From the NCBI RefSeq assembly GCF_900105245.1, contig NZ_FNSZ01000001.1, positions 434,001-498,000 on the forward strand: a stretch of 64,000 bases of DNA, given 5' to 3'. Positions 8,340 to 15,470 of this stretch are shown here, one piece after another. Position 1 is the first letter of the stretch. Each line of letters begins with the position of its first letter. Below the pieces are notes generated by a model, which worked only from the letters and a program-made list of their open reading frames with translations, was not told the DNA's origin and did no database searches. The translations under genes and the position numbers were made by a program. Source of the stretch: Streptomyces sp. 1222.5 (GTDB lineage: Bacteria; Actinomycetota; Actinomycetes; Streptomycetales; Streptomycetaceae).

Positions 8340-9100
8340 GGACCTTCCTGGCCGGCCTGCGCCTGCAAGCCGCCCTGCTGCGCCGATCGCCCGGCGAACT
8401 GCACACGCTGGCGACCGTGCCGTTGTACACCCTGATCCTCCTGGCCATGACCGACGACCCCACCCGGCCCGGCATCGCGGCCAACGCGGTCATCGCGCCC
8501 ATGCTGATGGCGCTCTGGTCGCTGGGACTGTTCACCGCCGGAGACCTGATCGACCGGGACCGCTACAGCGGCACCCTCGAACCCACGGTGGCGGCCCCGG
8601 CTCCGCTGGCCCTGGTCGTCGGCGGGCGCATCTGCGCCGTGACCGCGGCCGGTCTGATCGCCTTCGTCGAGGCCTGGGCGGTCGGCCTGTGCTTCGGCGT
8701 CCACTTGACGCTGCACCACCCGCTCGCCCTGCTCGCCGGCATCCTCGCGTCGTGTCTCGCCACGGGATGCACCGCGACGATGATCGCGGCGGTGCTGGTG
8801 CTCACCCGGCGCGGCCGGCCCTACCAGAACTCCCTCAGTTTCCCCGTCTACCTGCTGTCCGGCATCGTCCTGCCCATCAGTGCGCTCCCCCACTGGCTGC
8901 ATCCGGTCAGCCGCCTGATCTACCTGTCCTGGTCGGCCGATCTGCTGCGGTCCGCCTTCCGGCCGGACGCACCCCGGCAACTGCCCGCGCAGTTGCTGGC
9001 ACTGGTCCTGCTCGCGGCGGCCGGCCTGGGCGCCGCCACGCTCCTGCTGCGCCGTGTGCTCGACCGCGTGCGCGTCCTCGGCACCCTGGGGCACGCGTGA
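8336..9100 (+). CDS. ABC-2 type permease subunit
   Basis: The 254-residue product has six predicted hydrophobic segments (for example TVPLYTLILLAM, ALLAGILASCLATGCTATMIAAVLVL and LLALVLLAAAGLGAATLLL). It also has the conserved 'PVYLLSGIVLPISALPHWLHPVSRLIYL' region typical of ABC-2 membrane proteins. ATGA overlap with the ATPase gene and GTGA overlap with the next permease show tight coupling. With the second permease it should form a heterodimeric membrane channel. Substrate is unknown. Confidence 0.9.
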   Translation: MRTFLAGLRLQAALLRRSPGELHTLATVPLYTLILLAMTDDPTRPGIAANAVIAPMLMALWSLGLFTAGDLIDRDRYSGTLEPTVAAPAPLALVVGGRICAVTAAGLIAFVEAWAVGLCFGVHLTLHHPLALLAGILASCLATGCTATMIAAVLVLTRRGRPYQNSLSFPVYLLSGIVLPISALPHWLHPVSRLIYLSWSADLLRSAFRPDAPRQLPAQLLALVLLAAAGLGAATLLLRRVLDRVRVLGTLGHA

Positions 9101-9906
9101 CACCCCACCCGCGCCACAAAGCGCTCACCATACTGCGGCACGGCAGCGCGATCGCCCTGGCCGAGTTGAAGGCGGTCTACACCTGGCGGACCTGGTTGTT
9201 CGGCTGGCTGGTCCGCATGCTCAGCCAGGTGGTGTTCTTCACCCTCGTCGGGCGGCTGACCGGCGCCGGCGGCGACGAACGGTTCCTGGTCACCGGCAAC
9301 GCCCTGATGGCGTGCGCCATCGAGGCCACCATGGTCGTCGCCTCCAGTGCCTGGGAACGCTCGCTCGGCACCCTGCCCCTGCTGGTCGCGGCACCCTCCC
9401 AGCTCGCCTGGACCTTCGTCGTGCGCAGCTTGCAGTGGGTCGTGAGCGGTACGGCCACCTCGGCGGCCGCACTGTTCGCCCTGGGCCCGGTGTTCGGGCT
9501 GCGCTGGACACCGGGCACCGTGCCGGTCGCCCTGGTGCTGGTCGTGCTGACGGCGCTCGGGACCTATTGCTTCGGGCTCACGCTGGCTGCCCTGGTCACC
9601 GATCGGCCCGCCCTGCGCAACGTCGTCTCCAACACGGCCTACCTCGGCATGATGGCGGTCTGCGGGGTCCAGGTCCCCACCGGCTACTGGCCCGGGCCGG
9701 TCCAGGCCATGGCCCAGGCGCTGCCGCTGACCCACGAACTCGCCGCGCTGCGCGCCCTTCTCGACGGTGCTCCGGCCGTACGGGTACTGCAACAGGCTTC
9801 GCTCGGCGCGGTCATCGGCGCCGGCTGGCTGACCGTCGCCGTACTCGCCTTCGGCCGGGTGGCACAGCGCGGGCGGCACACCGGAGCCATCGAGTTCGGC
9901 ACATGA
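9097..9906 (+). CDS. ABC-2 type permease subunit, second copy
   Basis: The 269-residue membrane protein starts at GTG 9097 inside the previous stop. It has about six hydrophobic helices, including LFGWLVRMLSQVVFFTLVG, PVALVLVVLTALGTYCFGLTLAALV and AVIGAGWLTVAVLAFG. The ABC-2 hallmark 'YLGMMAVCGVQVPTGYWPGPVQAMAQALPLTHELAALR' is clear. Sequence differs enough from the first permease to predict a heterodimer. It is followed by 291 bases without a clear gene before the precursor-like ORF. Confidence 0.9.
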   Translation: MTPHPRHKALTILRHGSAIALAELKAVYTWRTWLFGWLVRMLSQVVFFTLVGRLTGAGGDERFLVTGNALMACAIEATMVVASSAWERSLGTLPLLVAAPSQLAWTFVVRSLQWVVSGTATSAAALFALGPVFGLRWTPGTVPVALVLVVLTALGTYCFGLTLAALVTDRPALRNVVSNTAYLGMMAVCGVQVPTGYWPGPVQAMAQALPLTHELAALRALLDGAPAVRVLQQASLGAVIGAGWLTVAVLAFGRVAQRGRHTGAIEFGT

Positions 9907-10197
9907 CCACAGGACCACCGGCCAGGCGGCCTCCGACGCGTACCCGAGCACGCGGTCGTCGACCGCACGACCACCCGGCGCACGACCCCCCGATACACGA
10001 CCACCCGGCACGCGGCCGTCGAGCACACGGCCGTAGCCGCTCATGAACCCCGTGAGCCCGGCCCATGAGCCACTGGCCGGCACATGGGTCCCCGAACCAC
10101 CGGTACCGCGCCATGGTGCGGCGCCGGCGGCCGGCCGGAGGCTTCCGCCCGGCAGGCCATCGTCCCCCGGCCCCGACCCCGTGAGAGGAGGTGCACC
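9907..10197 (+). other. Leader region before the small peptide gene
   Basis: These 291 bases hold GC-rich, imprecise direct repeats built on CACGACCACCCGGC (around 9966 and 9998) and no convincing coding frame. No copy of the cluster operator motif is seen here. It may be an untranslated leader within the operon or carry an unrecognised promoter for the precursor gene. Confidence 0.35.
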
Positions 10198-10266
10198 ATG
10201 GAGCGCAACCACGTCAGCCTTCTTCGTCCCCGCCTGGACAAGATCAAGGTGAAGCCCGTCAAGTAA
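10198..10266 (+). CDS. 22-residue candidate RiPP precursor peptide
   Basis: A very short gene with a strong ribosome site (AGGAGG, 7 bases before the ATG). The product begins MERNHVSLLRPRLD and ends in a basic, alternating KIKVKPVK. The size resembles PqqA, which is also processed by a SPASM radical SAM enzyme and an M16-type protease, although the sequence is unlike PqqA. A perfect hairpin follows 6 bases after the stop, as is common after highly expressed precursor genes. Neighbours are an exporter, an M16 protease and, further on, radical SAM, dioxygenase and tailoring genes. No cysteine, serine-rich core or aromatic residue is present, so lanthipeptide, sactipeptide and lasso classes do not fit. 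Lys, Val, Ile or Pro in the tail are the likely targets. Function is inferred from context. Confidence 0.65.
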   Translation: MERNHVSLLRPRLDKIKVKPVK

Positions 10267-10272
10267 GGCCCC

Positions 10273-10304
10273 GCTGCCGGGAAGCCGCTGTGCTTCCCGG
10301 CAGC
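10273..10304 (+). terminator. Hairpin directly after the candidate precursor gene
   Basis: Perfect 13-bp stem (GCTGCCGGGAAGC with GCTTCCCGGCAGC) and a 6-base loop, 6 bases after the precursor stop and 72 bases before the protease gene. There is no long T-run, so it may be a partial terminator or an mRNA-stabilising element that raises precursor output over downstream genes. Confidence 0.75.
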
Positions 10305-10375
10305 GTCCGTCCGTCCACCGGCCTGGACCTCCGTGCGCCCGGCGGACCGTACCGCTATCCGCTGAGCGAGGGTGT

Positions 10376-11617
10376 ATGAGCACGATGATCGGTGACCTGC
10401 CGATTACGGTGATCGGGGAGGGCGACGGGCGTTGGAGGACCACGACGCTCTGCCTGGCCGTCGACTTCGGTTCCCGTGACGATCCGCCCGCCCTGGGTGG
10501 AGTCGCCCATCTGCTGGAGCATCTACTGATGTCGGCGCCCGTCGACGGCGGCCGTTCGCTCAGCGAGCGTGTCGAGCGGCTCGGCGGACGGGCGAACGCC
10601 ACCACCGGTCTCGATCGCATGTTCTTCCAGGCGCAGGTGCTGGGCGACCATGTCCCAGAGGTGGCCCGCCTCCTCACCCGGGCTGTGCTGGATCCTCAGC
10701 TCGACGATGCCGTGCTGGAGACCGAGCGCCAGGCAGTGCTGCAGGAGTTGGCCGCCGCGGCGGCCGATCCCAGCGACACGGTGCAGGACGCCTTTCTCGC
10801 CGCCTGTTTCTCCGGGCACCCGCTGGGCCGTCCGGTCGGCGGAACCGACGACGCCATGCGCGCGACGGAGTTGGCGGACGTGCTGGGCGTGCACCGTGGC
10901 GTCTTTCTGCGCAGGCGCATGACCCTGGTCTGCACAGGAGGAACCGCGCCCGCCGAGGTCGCCGAGCAGCTCGCCGGCACCCCCTGGGCGGAGGTCCCAG
11001 CGCCCCGCCCGTGGGCGGCCGCCGAGCCGGTGGCGGAGCCGCTGCCCGCTCTCGCGGCGGGGCCGTGGACACCACGGGCCACGAGTGCCGATCCGGACGG
11101 ATTCTCCTGGTTCGCGACCGGAAGCCGTTCCCCGTCCGTGCACGATCCCCGGCGCCACGCCTTCACCGTCCTGGCCCAGTTGCTCGGCCCCTCCCCCGCC
11201 TCGCCGCTCTACCGCAGGCTGCGGGGCCAGGAAGGGCTGGTCTACGCCTTCTTCACCTGGTCGCGCGGCTACACGGAGACCGGAGCCTGGCGCATCATGG
11301 CCGGGGTCGAGAACCGCAGTCTCCGGCGCGCGCAGGAGGTCGTCCGCGAGGTGCTGCTGGAGGTCGCCGCGGACGGTCCCGATCCGGAGGACCTCGCCGT
11401 GGCCCGGCGCCAGGCGGTGACCGATCTGGTAACCACCGCCGAGCGGCCCTGGGACCACGCGATGGCCCTGAGCCAGGAGACCGGCCTGGGCACCCGCCCG
11501 TGGTCCCTGGAGATGGGGATCCGCGATCTGGAGAGCGTAACGGCGGAGCAAGTACGATACGCCGCCGCCACCGTGACGGAGCATCAGCTCACGGTCGTAC
11601 GACCGGAGCCGGCATGA
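10376..11617 (+). CDS. M16-family zinc metallopeptidase
   Basis: The 413-residue protein carries the inverted zinc motif HxxEH as HLLEH (residues 45-49) and a third-ligand glutamate in ETERQAVLQEL (about residue 124), so the N-terminal M16 domain should be active. A second M16-like half follows (FTVLAQLLGPSPASPLYRRLRGQEGLVYAFF), including the R/Y pair usual in M16 C-domains. Related proteins (PqqF/PqqG type) trim short modified peptides. Its position right after the 22-residue ORF makes cleavage of the modified precursor the most natural role. Start at ATG 10376 has GAGGG close upstream; ATG 10385 is an alternative. The stop overlaps the following ATG. Confidence 0.9.
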   Translation: MSTMIGDLPITVIGEGDGRWRTTTLCLAVDFGSRDDPPALGGVAHLLEHLLMSAPVDGGRSLSERVERLGGRANATTGLDRMFFQAQVLGDHVPEVARLLTRAVLDPQLDDAVLETERQAVLQELAAAAADPSDTVQDAFLAACFSGHPLGRPVGGTDDAMRATELADVLGVHRGVFLRRRMTLVCTGGTAPAEVAEQLAGTPWAEVPAPRPWAAAEPVAEPLPALAAGPWTPRATSADPDGFSWFATGSRSPSVHDPRRHAFTVLAQLLGPSPASPLYRRLRGQEGLVYAFFTWSRGYTETGAWRIMAGVENRSLRRAQEVVREVLLEVAADGPDPEDLAVARRQAVTDLVTTAERPWDHAMALSQETGLGTRPWSLEMGIRDLESVTAEQVRYAAATVTEHQLTVVRPEPA

Positions 11618-12471
11618 TCCCCGCGGACGCTGGCCCCCAGGACGCCGACCCCGCCTATCTGGCGGCCTGCCGGGACGCCGGCCTGCTCGTGGACACCGGT
11701 ACGGGGCACTGCGTGCTCGGCGCGACCCAGGACCCGTTGAACGGGCGCCACTACTGCCTCGTCGAGTACGCCCACCCGGCTCCGGTGACGACCGAGGCGG
11801 CCGAGGCGCTGCGCCGGTATGCCGCGGCCGTCCATCCGCACACCGGCGGAGTGCTCCTGCGTACCGGACCCGGCGTCCGGCTCGGCACGCCCTGGACCCC
11901 TCATCTGACCTACCTGCGGCACGATCCGCCCGCCGACGCCGACGCTGACGCCTCAGGCGGTGATACCGCTTCCGGTGTCGTGGTCCGTGCGGCGGGCCCC
12001 GAGCACCAAGGGCAGATCCGGGCCTGGCTCGCCGATGCCTTCGAGGCGGGGGCGGCCCAGCAGGGCGCGCCAGCGCTTCGAGGGGACGCGGAGGTGCAGG
12101 CGGACGCGGTCATGGCCGCACCCGGGCGCTCAAGCCTCGTCGCCGTCGCCGGGGGCGAGCCCGCCGGGCACGCGACGCTGCTGCCGTTCACCGACGAGGT
12201 GACCGGCACCGACTATCTCGAACTCTTCGACACCCTGGTCGCCGAGCCCTTCGACGTCCGCGCCGTGACCGCGCGTCTGGTCGAGGCCTCGCTCGCCCGG
12301 GCCGCCCGCGCCGGCGTTCCCCTGCTGGGCAATGTGGTCCACGGCGGCTCCGCGGGCTCCACGGAGCACGGCGCCCGCATCGTCGCCTCGCTGCAAGGGC
12401 GTGGCTGGCGTACCGAACACGTCTACTGGCTTGCCCCAAACCCCGACCGCCACCGCGAGGAAGTGACGTGA
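11614..12471 (+). CDS. GNAT-like two-domain protein
   Basis: This 285-residue protein has an N-terminal alpha/beta part (residues 1-110) of unknown type. A C-terminal half looks like a GCN5-related acyltransferase: VVVRAAGPEHQGQIRAWLADAFEAG, then SSLVAVAGGEPAGHATLLPF (the beta4 region) and a final 'ARAGVPLLGNVVHG...VASLQGRGWRTEHVYWL' resembling the substrate lobe. The classical acetyl-CoA Q/RxxGxG/A loop is not obvious, so binding of acyl-CoA is uncertain. It is coupled to the protease gene (ATGA) and the next gene (GTGA). It could acylate lysine side chains of the peptide, but this is inference. Confidence 0.6.
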   Translation: MIPADAGPQDADPAYLAACRDAGLLVDTGTGHCVLGATQDPLNGRHYCLVEYAHPAPVTTEAAEALRRYAAAVHPHTGGVLLRTGPGVRLGTPWTPHLTYLRHDPPADADADASGGDTASGVVVRAAGPEHQGQIRAWLADAFEAGAAQQGAPALRGDAEVQADAVMAAPGRSSLVAVAGGEPAGHATLLPFTDEVTGTDYLELFDTLVAEPFDVRAVTARLVEASLARAARAGVPLLGNVVHGGSAGSTEHGARIVASLQGRGWRTEHVYWLAPNPDRHREEVT

Positions 12472-13643
12472 CCGCGCACGACGACGCCCAGGCGTCTCGC
12501 CACGAGCCCCACCGCGCCCCCCTCCCGGTGCCGGATCTGGCCCTCTTCCGCCGCCTCCTCGACCTCCACGAGGACGCCACGCCCTACGAGGTGGTGACGG
12601 CGGCGGGCCGGGTCTCGCAGGCGTACCGGGCCCTGGTGATGACGGCGGCCGCCCGGGAGGGCGTCGTCGGCAGCGGATCGGCGGACGAGTTGCGGCGCCG
12701 GGCCGCGCGCACCGCGTTCTACGCCCGTGTCCAGGGTCGTTGTGCCGCACTGGGCGCCCGTCCCCTCAAGGGGCTGTCCCTCGCGGCGTGGTACCCGGAC
12801 GACCTGCCCCGGCCGATGAACGACCTCGACCTGGTCGTACCGGACACGGCCACCCTGTGGCGGGTCGTCGGGACCTTGGTGGCCGAGTACGGGCCCCGGG
12901 AGATGGACCTGGCGGTGCTGGACGGCGAGGCCCGGCAGCTCGCGGTGGCCCTGTCCTGGCCGGGCGCGGACCCGCTGCTGGACTACGAGACCCGCGTGGA
13001 GATCCTGACCTGTGCGCTCACCGGCGACGAGGGTGCGGTGCCGCGGCGGCGCGTGCTGCCGGAGGATCCGCTCGCCGCGGGGCTCCTGGCCGTCGCCGAG
13101 GAGCGCTTCCAACGGCCCTTCAACGGCAAGGACGTGGTCGACGTCATGATGGCGCTGGCCCCGGGGCGCCCTCTCGATCTGCCGCTGCTCGCGCGCGCCG
13201 CCGACGCGTACCATCTCGCTCCCGAGCTCGCGGAACTCCTGGAGCTGTACGCCGGCGCCGTCCCGTACAGTGCCCCGGGCGCGGAGTCGGTCCCGGAACA
13301 GGGGCGGATGCCGTCCGGATTCCACGCGCTGCTCGCCGCGCTGGGCGAGGCGTCCGCGCGTGAGCTGCGGCGACGCGAGGACTGGCACAGGGAGCGCGGG
13401 ACGGCGACCGCCCCGGGGGCGGGCGCGCTGCGCCACGGCATGCGGCTCACCGCCCTCGAATCCGTGCCGCGGCCGCATCGCCGGGCGGAGGCCGCCAGAC
13501 TGCATCCGTTCGACGGCGGCAGCCTGCTGCTGACCCCGGTCGCCGATTTCCTGCTGGTGACCGGGGCCGTGGTCGATCCCGCGCTGTACGACGCGGCGAG
13601 GAGCGCTCTCGCGGAGGTCAGTCCAGCAGTCCAAGGGAGCTGA
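12468..13643 (+). CDS. Nucleotidyltransferase-fold protein (PF14907-like)
   Basis: The 391-residue product contains KGLSLAAWYPDDLPRPMNDLDLVVPDTATLWRV. The D-x-D pair in MNDLDLVV, preceded by the 'lKG..l...YP....R...D.Dl' pattern, is typical of the uncharacterised nucleotidyltransferase family often found in RiPP and exopolysaccharide loci. The C-terminal half is helical (ALLAALGEASARELRRREDW). Members may transfer a nucleotide or phosphate to a substrate. Start GTG 12468 overlaps the preceding stop. The 3' end overlaps the convergent cupin gene by 26 bases, so the two transcripts read into each other. Confidence 0.75.
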   Translation: MTAHDDAQASRHEPHRAPLPVPDLALFRRLLDLHEDATPYEVVTAAGRVSQAYRALVMTAAAREGVVGSGSADELRRRAARTAFYARVQGRCAALGARPLKGLSLAAWYPDDLPRPMNDLDLVVPDTATLWRVVGTLVAEYGPREMDLAVLDGEARQLAVALSWPGADPLLDYETRVEILTCALTGDEGAVPRRRVLPEDPLAAGLLAVAEERFQRPFNGKDVVDVMMALAPGRPLDLPLLARAADAYHLAPELAELLELYAGAVPYSAPGAESVPEQGRMPSGFHALLAALGEASARELRRREDWHRERGTATAPGAGALRHGMRLTALESVPRPHRRAEAARLHPFDGGSLLLTPVADFLLVTGAVVDPALYDAARSALAEVSPAVQGS

Positions 13644-14277
13644 GCAGGGCACCCAGGGAGTCCGCGTCAGCGGTTCCGAACGGCCGCTCGGGACGCTCCT
13701 TCCGCGCTTCGGAGGCGACGCCCGACTTGCGTTCCGCGAACGCCGTGAGATCGCGGTTCAGACGCACCGCGTACTCCCCCACGGACGGCCCCCTCAGCAG
13801 CAGCGACACGGTTCCGGCCGCCGCGGTCGCGGAGTGTACGGCCTGCGGGGACAGGGCGTAGGAGCTGCCCACGGACTCGGTGCGCTCCAGCAGGTGCCGC
13901 GCCGGGCCGCCGTCCGCGGCCAGCCGTCGTTCCACGTCGGCCACGTCGCCGTAGAGCCGGTGGACGTAGCTGCCGTGCAGGATCGTGGAGGCGAAGGCCC
14001 AGCGGTGGTTGTGCGGTCGCCCGTGCGGGTCCAGGTCACCCCCCGCCCAGTGCTGCAGGCGCAGCCGGGCACCCGAGGACGGGTCCTCGTGGAGCACCAT
14101 GCGGTTGCCCCAGGGCCTGACCTCCGAGAGGCCGAGCAGCCGTGGGTCGGTCCGCGCGGACCGCAGCAGTGCGGCCAGCCGGTCCGGCCGGGCGAACCGG
14201 CGCAGCGCGTCCTCGAGGGCTCGGGCGGTCTGTGCCGCGTCGTGCCAGTCGACCTCGGACAGGTGCGGGTCAGGCAT
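13618..14277 (-). CDS. Cupin-fold protein, possibly a metal-dependent oxygenase
   Basis: The 219-residue protein has the metal-site core of an RmlC-like cupin, DPHGRPHNHRWAFASTILHGSYVHRLYG. The HxH pair (PHNHRW) and the later histidine (ALSPQAVHSATAA) would bind iron or another metal, as in cysteine-dioxygenase-like cupins. The upstream helical part includes WGNRMVLHEDPSSGARLRLQHW. It overlaps the dioxygenase gene by 8 bases and is transcribed with it from the 15.4-kb control region. Reaction is unknown; oxidation or isomerisation of the dioxygenase product is a reasonable guess. The C-terminus overlaps the convergent nucleotidyltransferase-like gene. Confidence 0.7.
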   Translation of the reverse strand: MPDPHLSEVDWHDAAQTARALEDALRRFARPDRLAALLRSARTDPRLLGLSEVRPWGNRMVLHEDPSSGARLRLQHWAGGDLDPHGRPHNHRWAFASTILHGSYVHRLYGDVADVERRLAADGGPARHLLERTESVGSSYALSPQAVHSATAAAGTVSLLLRGPSVGEYAVRLNRDLTAFAERKSGVASEARKERPERPFGTADADSLGALLSSLGLLD

Positions 14278-15349
14278 GGGCGCGCGGGACGGCGGGAGGG
14301 GGCTGCGGCATGGTGTGCTGCCGGGCGATGCCCCGGGCGTAGGCGTCGGCCAGCCGGCGGCCGTCCGGGACGGTGAGCCACATCCGCATCAGATGGCGCT
14401 GCTCGTCCGGTCCGGTGCCGTTCTGGAAGCCGTCGCGGGCGTGCAGGACCGTGTGGTTGTTGACGTACTGGACGTCGCCCGGCACGAGGTCCATGGACAG
14501 GGCGACGCCGGGCTCGCCGGCGATGGTGTCCATCATCTCCAGCGCGTCCAGCTGCTGCCGGCTCGGCTCGGGGGGTGCCTGGCCGCCGGCCGGCTGGAGG
14601 TATGCGGGCTGCCCGTTGGCGGCGGCCCTGCGGCGCCAGGACGGCCGGCGGCGGAAGGAGAGCTTGCCGTCCAGCCAGGAGATGTGCGAGGCCGCGTAGT
14701 ACGGGACGCGGTCGCCGTCGGCCTCGTCCTTGTTGTTCATCCAGAACGGTTCGTAGAGGCCGTCGACCAGGTCCGGCCTGCGGCGCAGCAGTTCGTTGTA
14801 CACGGTGACCGAGCTCGCCACGCGCGAGGCGCCTCCCGTGCGGGACCGGCCGACGCACAGCAGGGACACGATGTCGCACCAGTCGGTGTGGAAGGGGAGT
14901 TCCACGTTGGTCTGGTAGGCGAACCGGTCGGGGCGCGCGGGGCCGTCCTCGCGGACGTGGGCCAGGTACAACTCCCGTTTGTCCTGCGGTGTCGGGAACC
15001 CGATGGCGCACGACAGCGCCCAGTACATGAGTTCCAGACGCTCCGGTGACTGGCCGGCCACCGGCATGCCGCGCACGAGCAGCACCCCGGGACCGTCCTC
15101 CAGGTGATGCCGCCAGCCCACGGCCTTCACCGCGAGCCGGGGCAGCCGCAGTTCGTCGGCGGGGATGTGGTGCAGCGGGCGGGATCCGCCGGCCAGCCGG
15201 GCGGCCAGTGCAATGAGTTCGTCCAGGTCCTGGTCGGTGAGGCGGACCTGCCAGTCGCCGGGCCGGGTGGCCATGCGGTCCCCGCGCCAGGCGGCCGGGG
15301 AGTCGAGCGGGGCGCGCAGGACCGGGCCTGCCGTGAGGTCGGTGTTCAT
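14270..15349 (-). CDS. TauD/TfdA-type Fe(II)/2-oxoglutarate dioxygenase
   Basis: The 359-residue enzyme has the facial triad: H-x-D in VELPFHTDWCDIVSLLCV and the distal histidine in VQYVNNHTVLHARDGF, followed by the 2-oxoglutarate arginine in HLMRMWLTVPDGRR. The pattern GYLLVRGMPV-like GVLLVRGMPVAGQSPE also matches clavaminate synthase-like proteins. Such enzymes hydroxylate amino acids or peptides and could provide the hydroxyl group later used by the carbamoyltransferase in this cluster. Transcription is leftward from the divergent control region at 15.4 kb; a -35/-10 pair TTGTCA/TAGCGT is visible on this strand just before the gene. Confidence 0.88.
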   Translation of the reverse strand: MNTDLTAGPVLRAPLDSPAAWRGDRMATRPGDWQVRLTDQDLDELIALAARLAGGSRPLHHIPADELRLPRLAVKAVGWRHHLEDGPGVLLVRGMPVAGQSPERLELMYWALSCAIGFPTPQDKRELYLAHVREDGPARPDRFAYQTNVELPFHTDWCDIVSLLCVGRSRTGGASRVASSVTVYNELLRRRPDLVDGLYEPFWMNNKDEADGDRVPYYAASHISWLDGKLSFRRRPSWRRRAAANGQPAYLQPAGGQAPPEPSRQQLDALEMMDTIAGEPGVALSMDLVPGDVQYVNNHTVLHARDGFQNGTGPDEQRHLMRMWLTVPDGRRLADAYARGIARQHTMPQPPPAVPRAHA

Positions 15350-15375
15350 AAGTCGACGCTAGCCTTCGGCGACAC

Positions 15376-15409
15376 TTTGTGACAAGTAATGTGACTCGCC
15401 TGTCACAAA
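15376..15409 (+). promoter_or_regulatory. Divergent operator element between dioxygenase and radical SAM genes (site B)
   Basis: TTTGTGACA (15376-15384) and TGTCACAAA (15401-15409) form perfect 9-bp inverted arms. Inside, TGACT (15392-15396), 5 bases and GTCAC (15402-15406) repeat the core of the site at 6427-6441. It lies in the 88-base gap between divergent genes and overlaps the likely leftward -35 (TTGTCA on the minus strand), so one bound protein could control both directions. Confidence 0.75.
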
Positions 15410-15470
15410 CCCTTGATGGCTGGCTTGATGCTCTGTCATGATGGCCTTCCCGACGCCACTTTGGAGCAAA

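Noticed and set aside
9925..10030. A CRISPR-like or tandem repeat array
   Set aside because: The repeats are short, irregular and GC-rich with no constant unit or spacer length.
10198..10266. Lasso peptide, lanthipeptide or sactipeptide precursor
   Set aside because: No Cys or Ser/Thr-rich core, no B1/B2 or LanM/LanBC genes, and the peptide is too short for a leader plus typical core.
8920..10677. Long minus-strand open frame across the second permease and the precursor region
   Set aside because: Its composition is Gly/Arg/Pro-rich antisense of real genes, it has no family similarity, and it overlaps well-supported plus-strand genes with normal codon bias.
6410..15409. The TGTGAC/GTCAC elements as CRP-family sites
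   Set aside because: They resemble TGTGA-N6-TCACA only in part; spacing and the extra conserved TGACT differ, and the shared composite layout points to a cluster-specific regulator.
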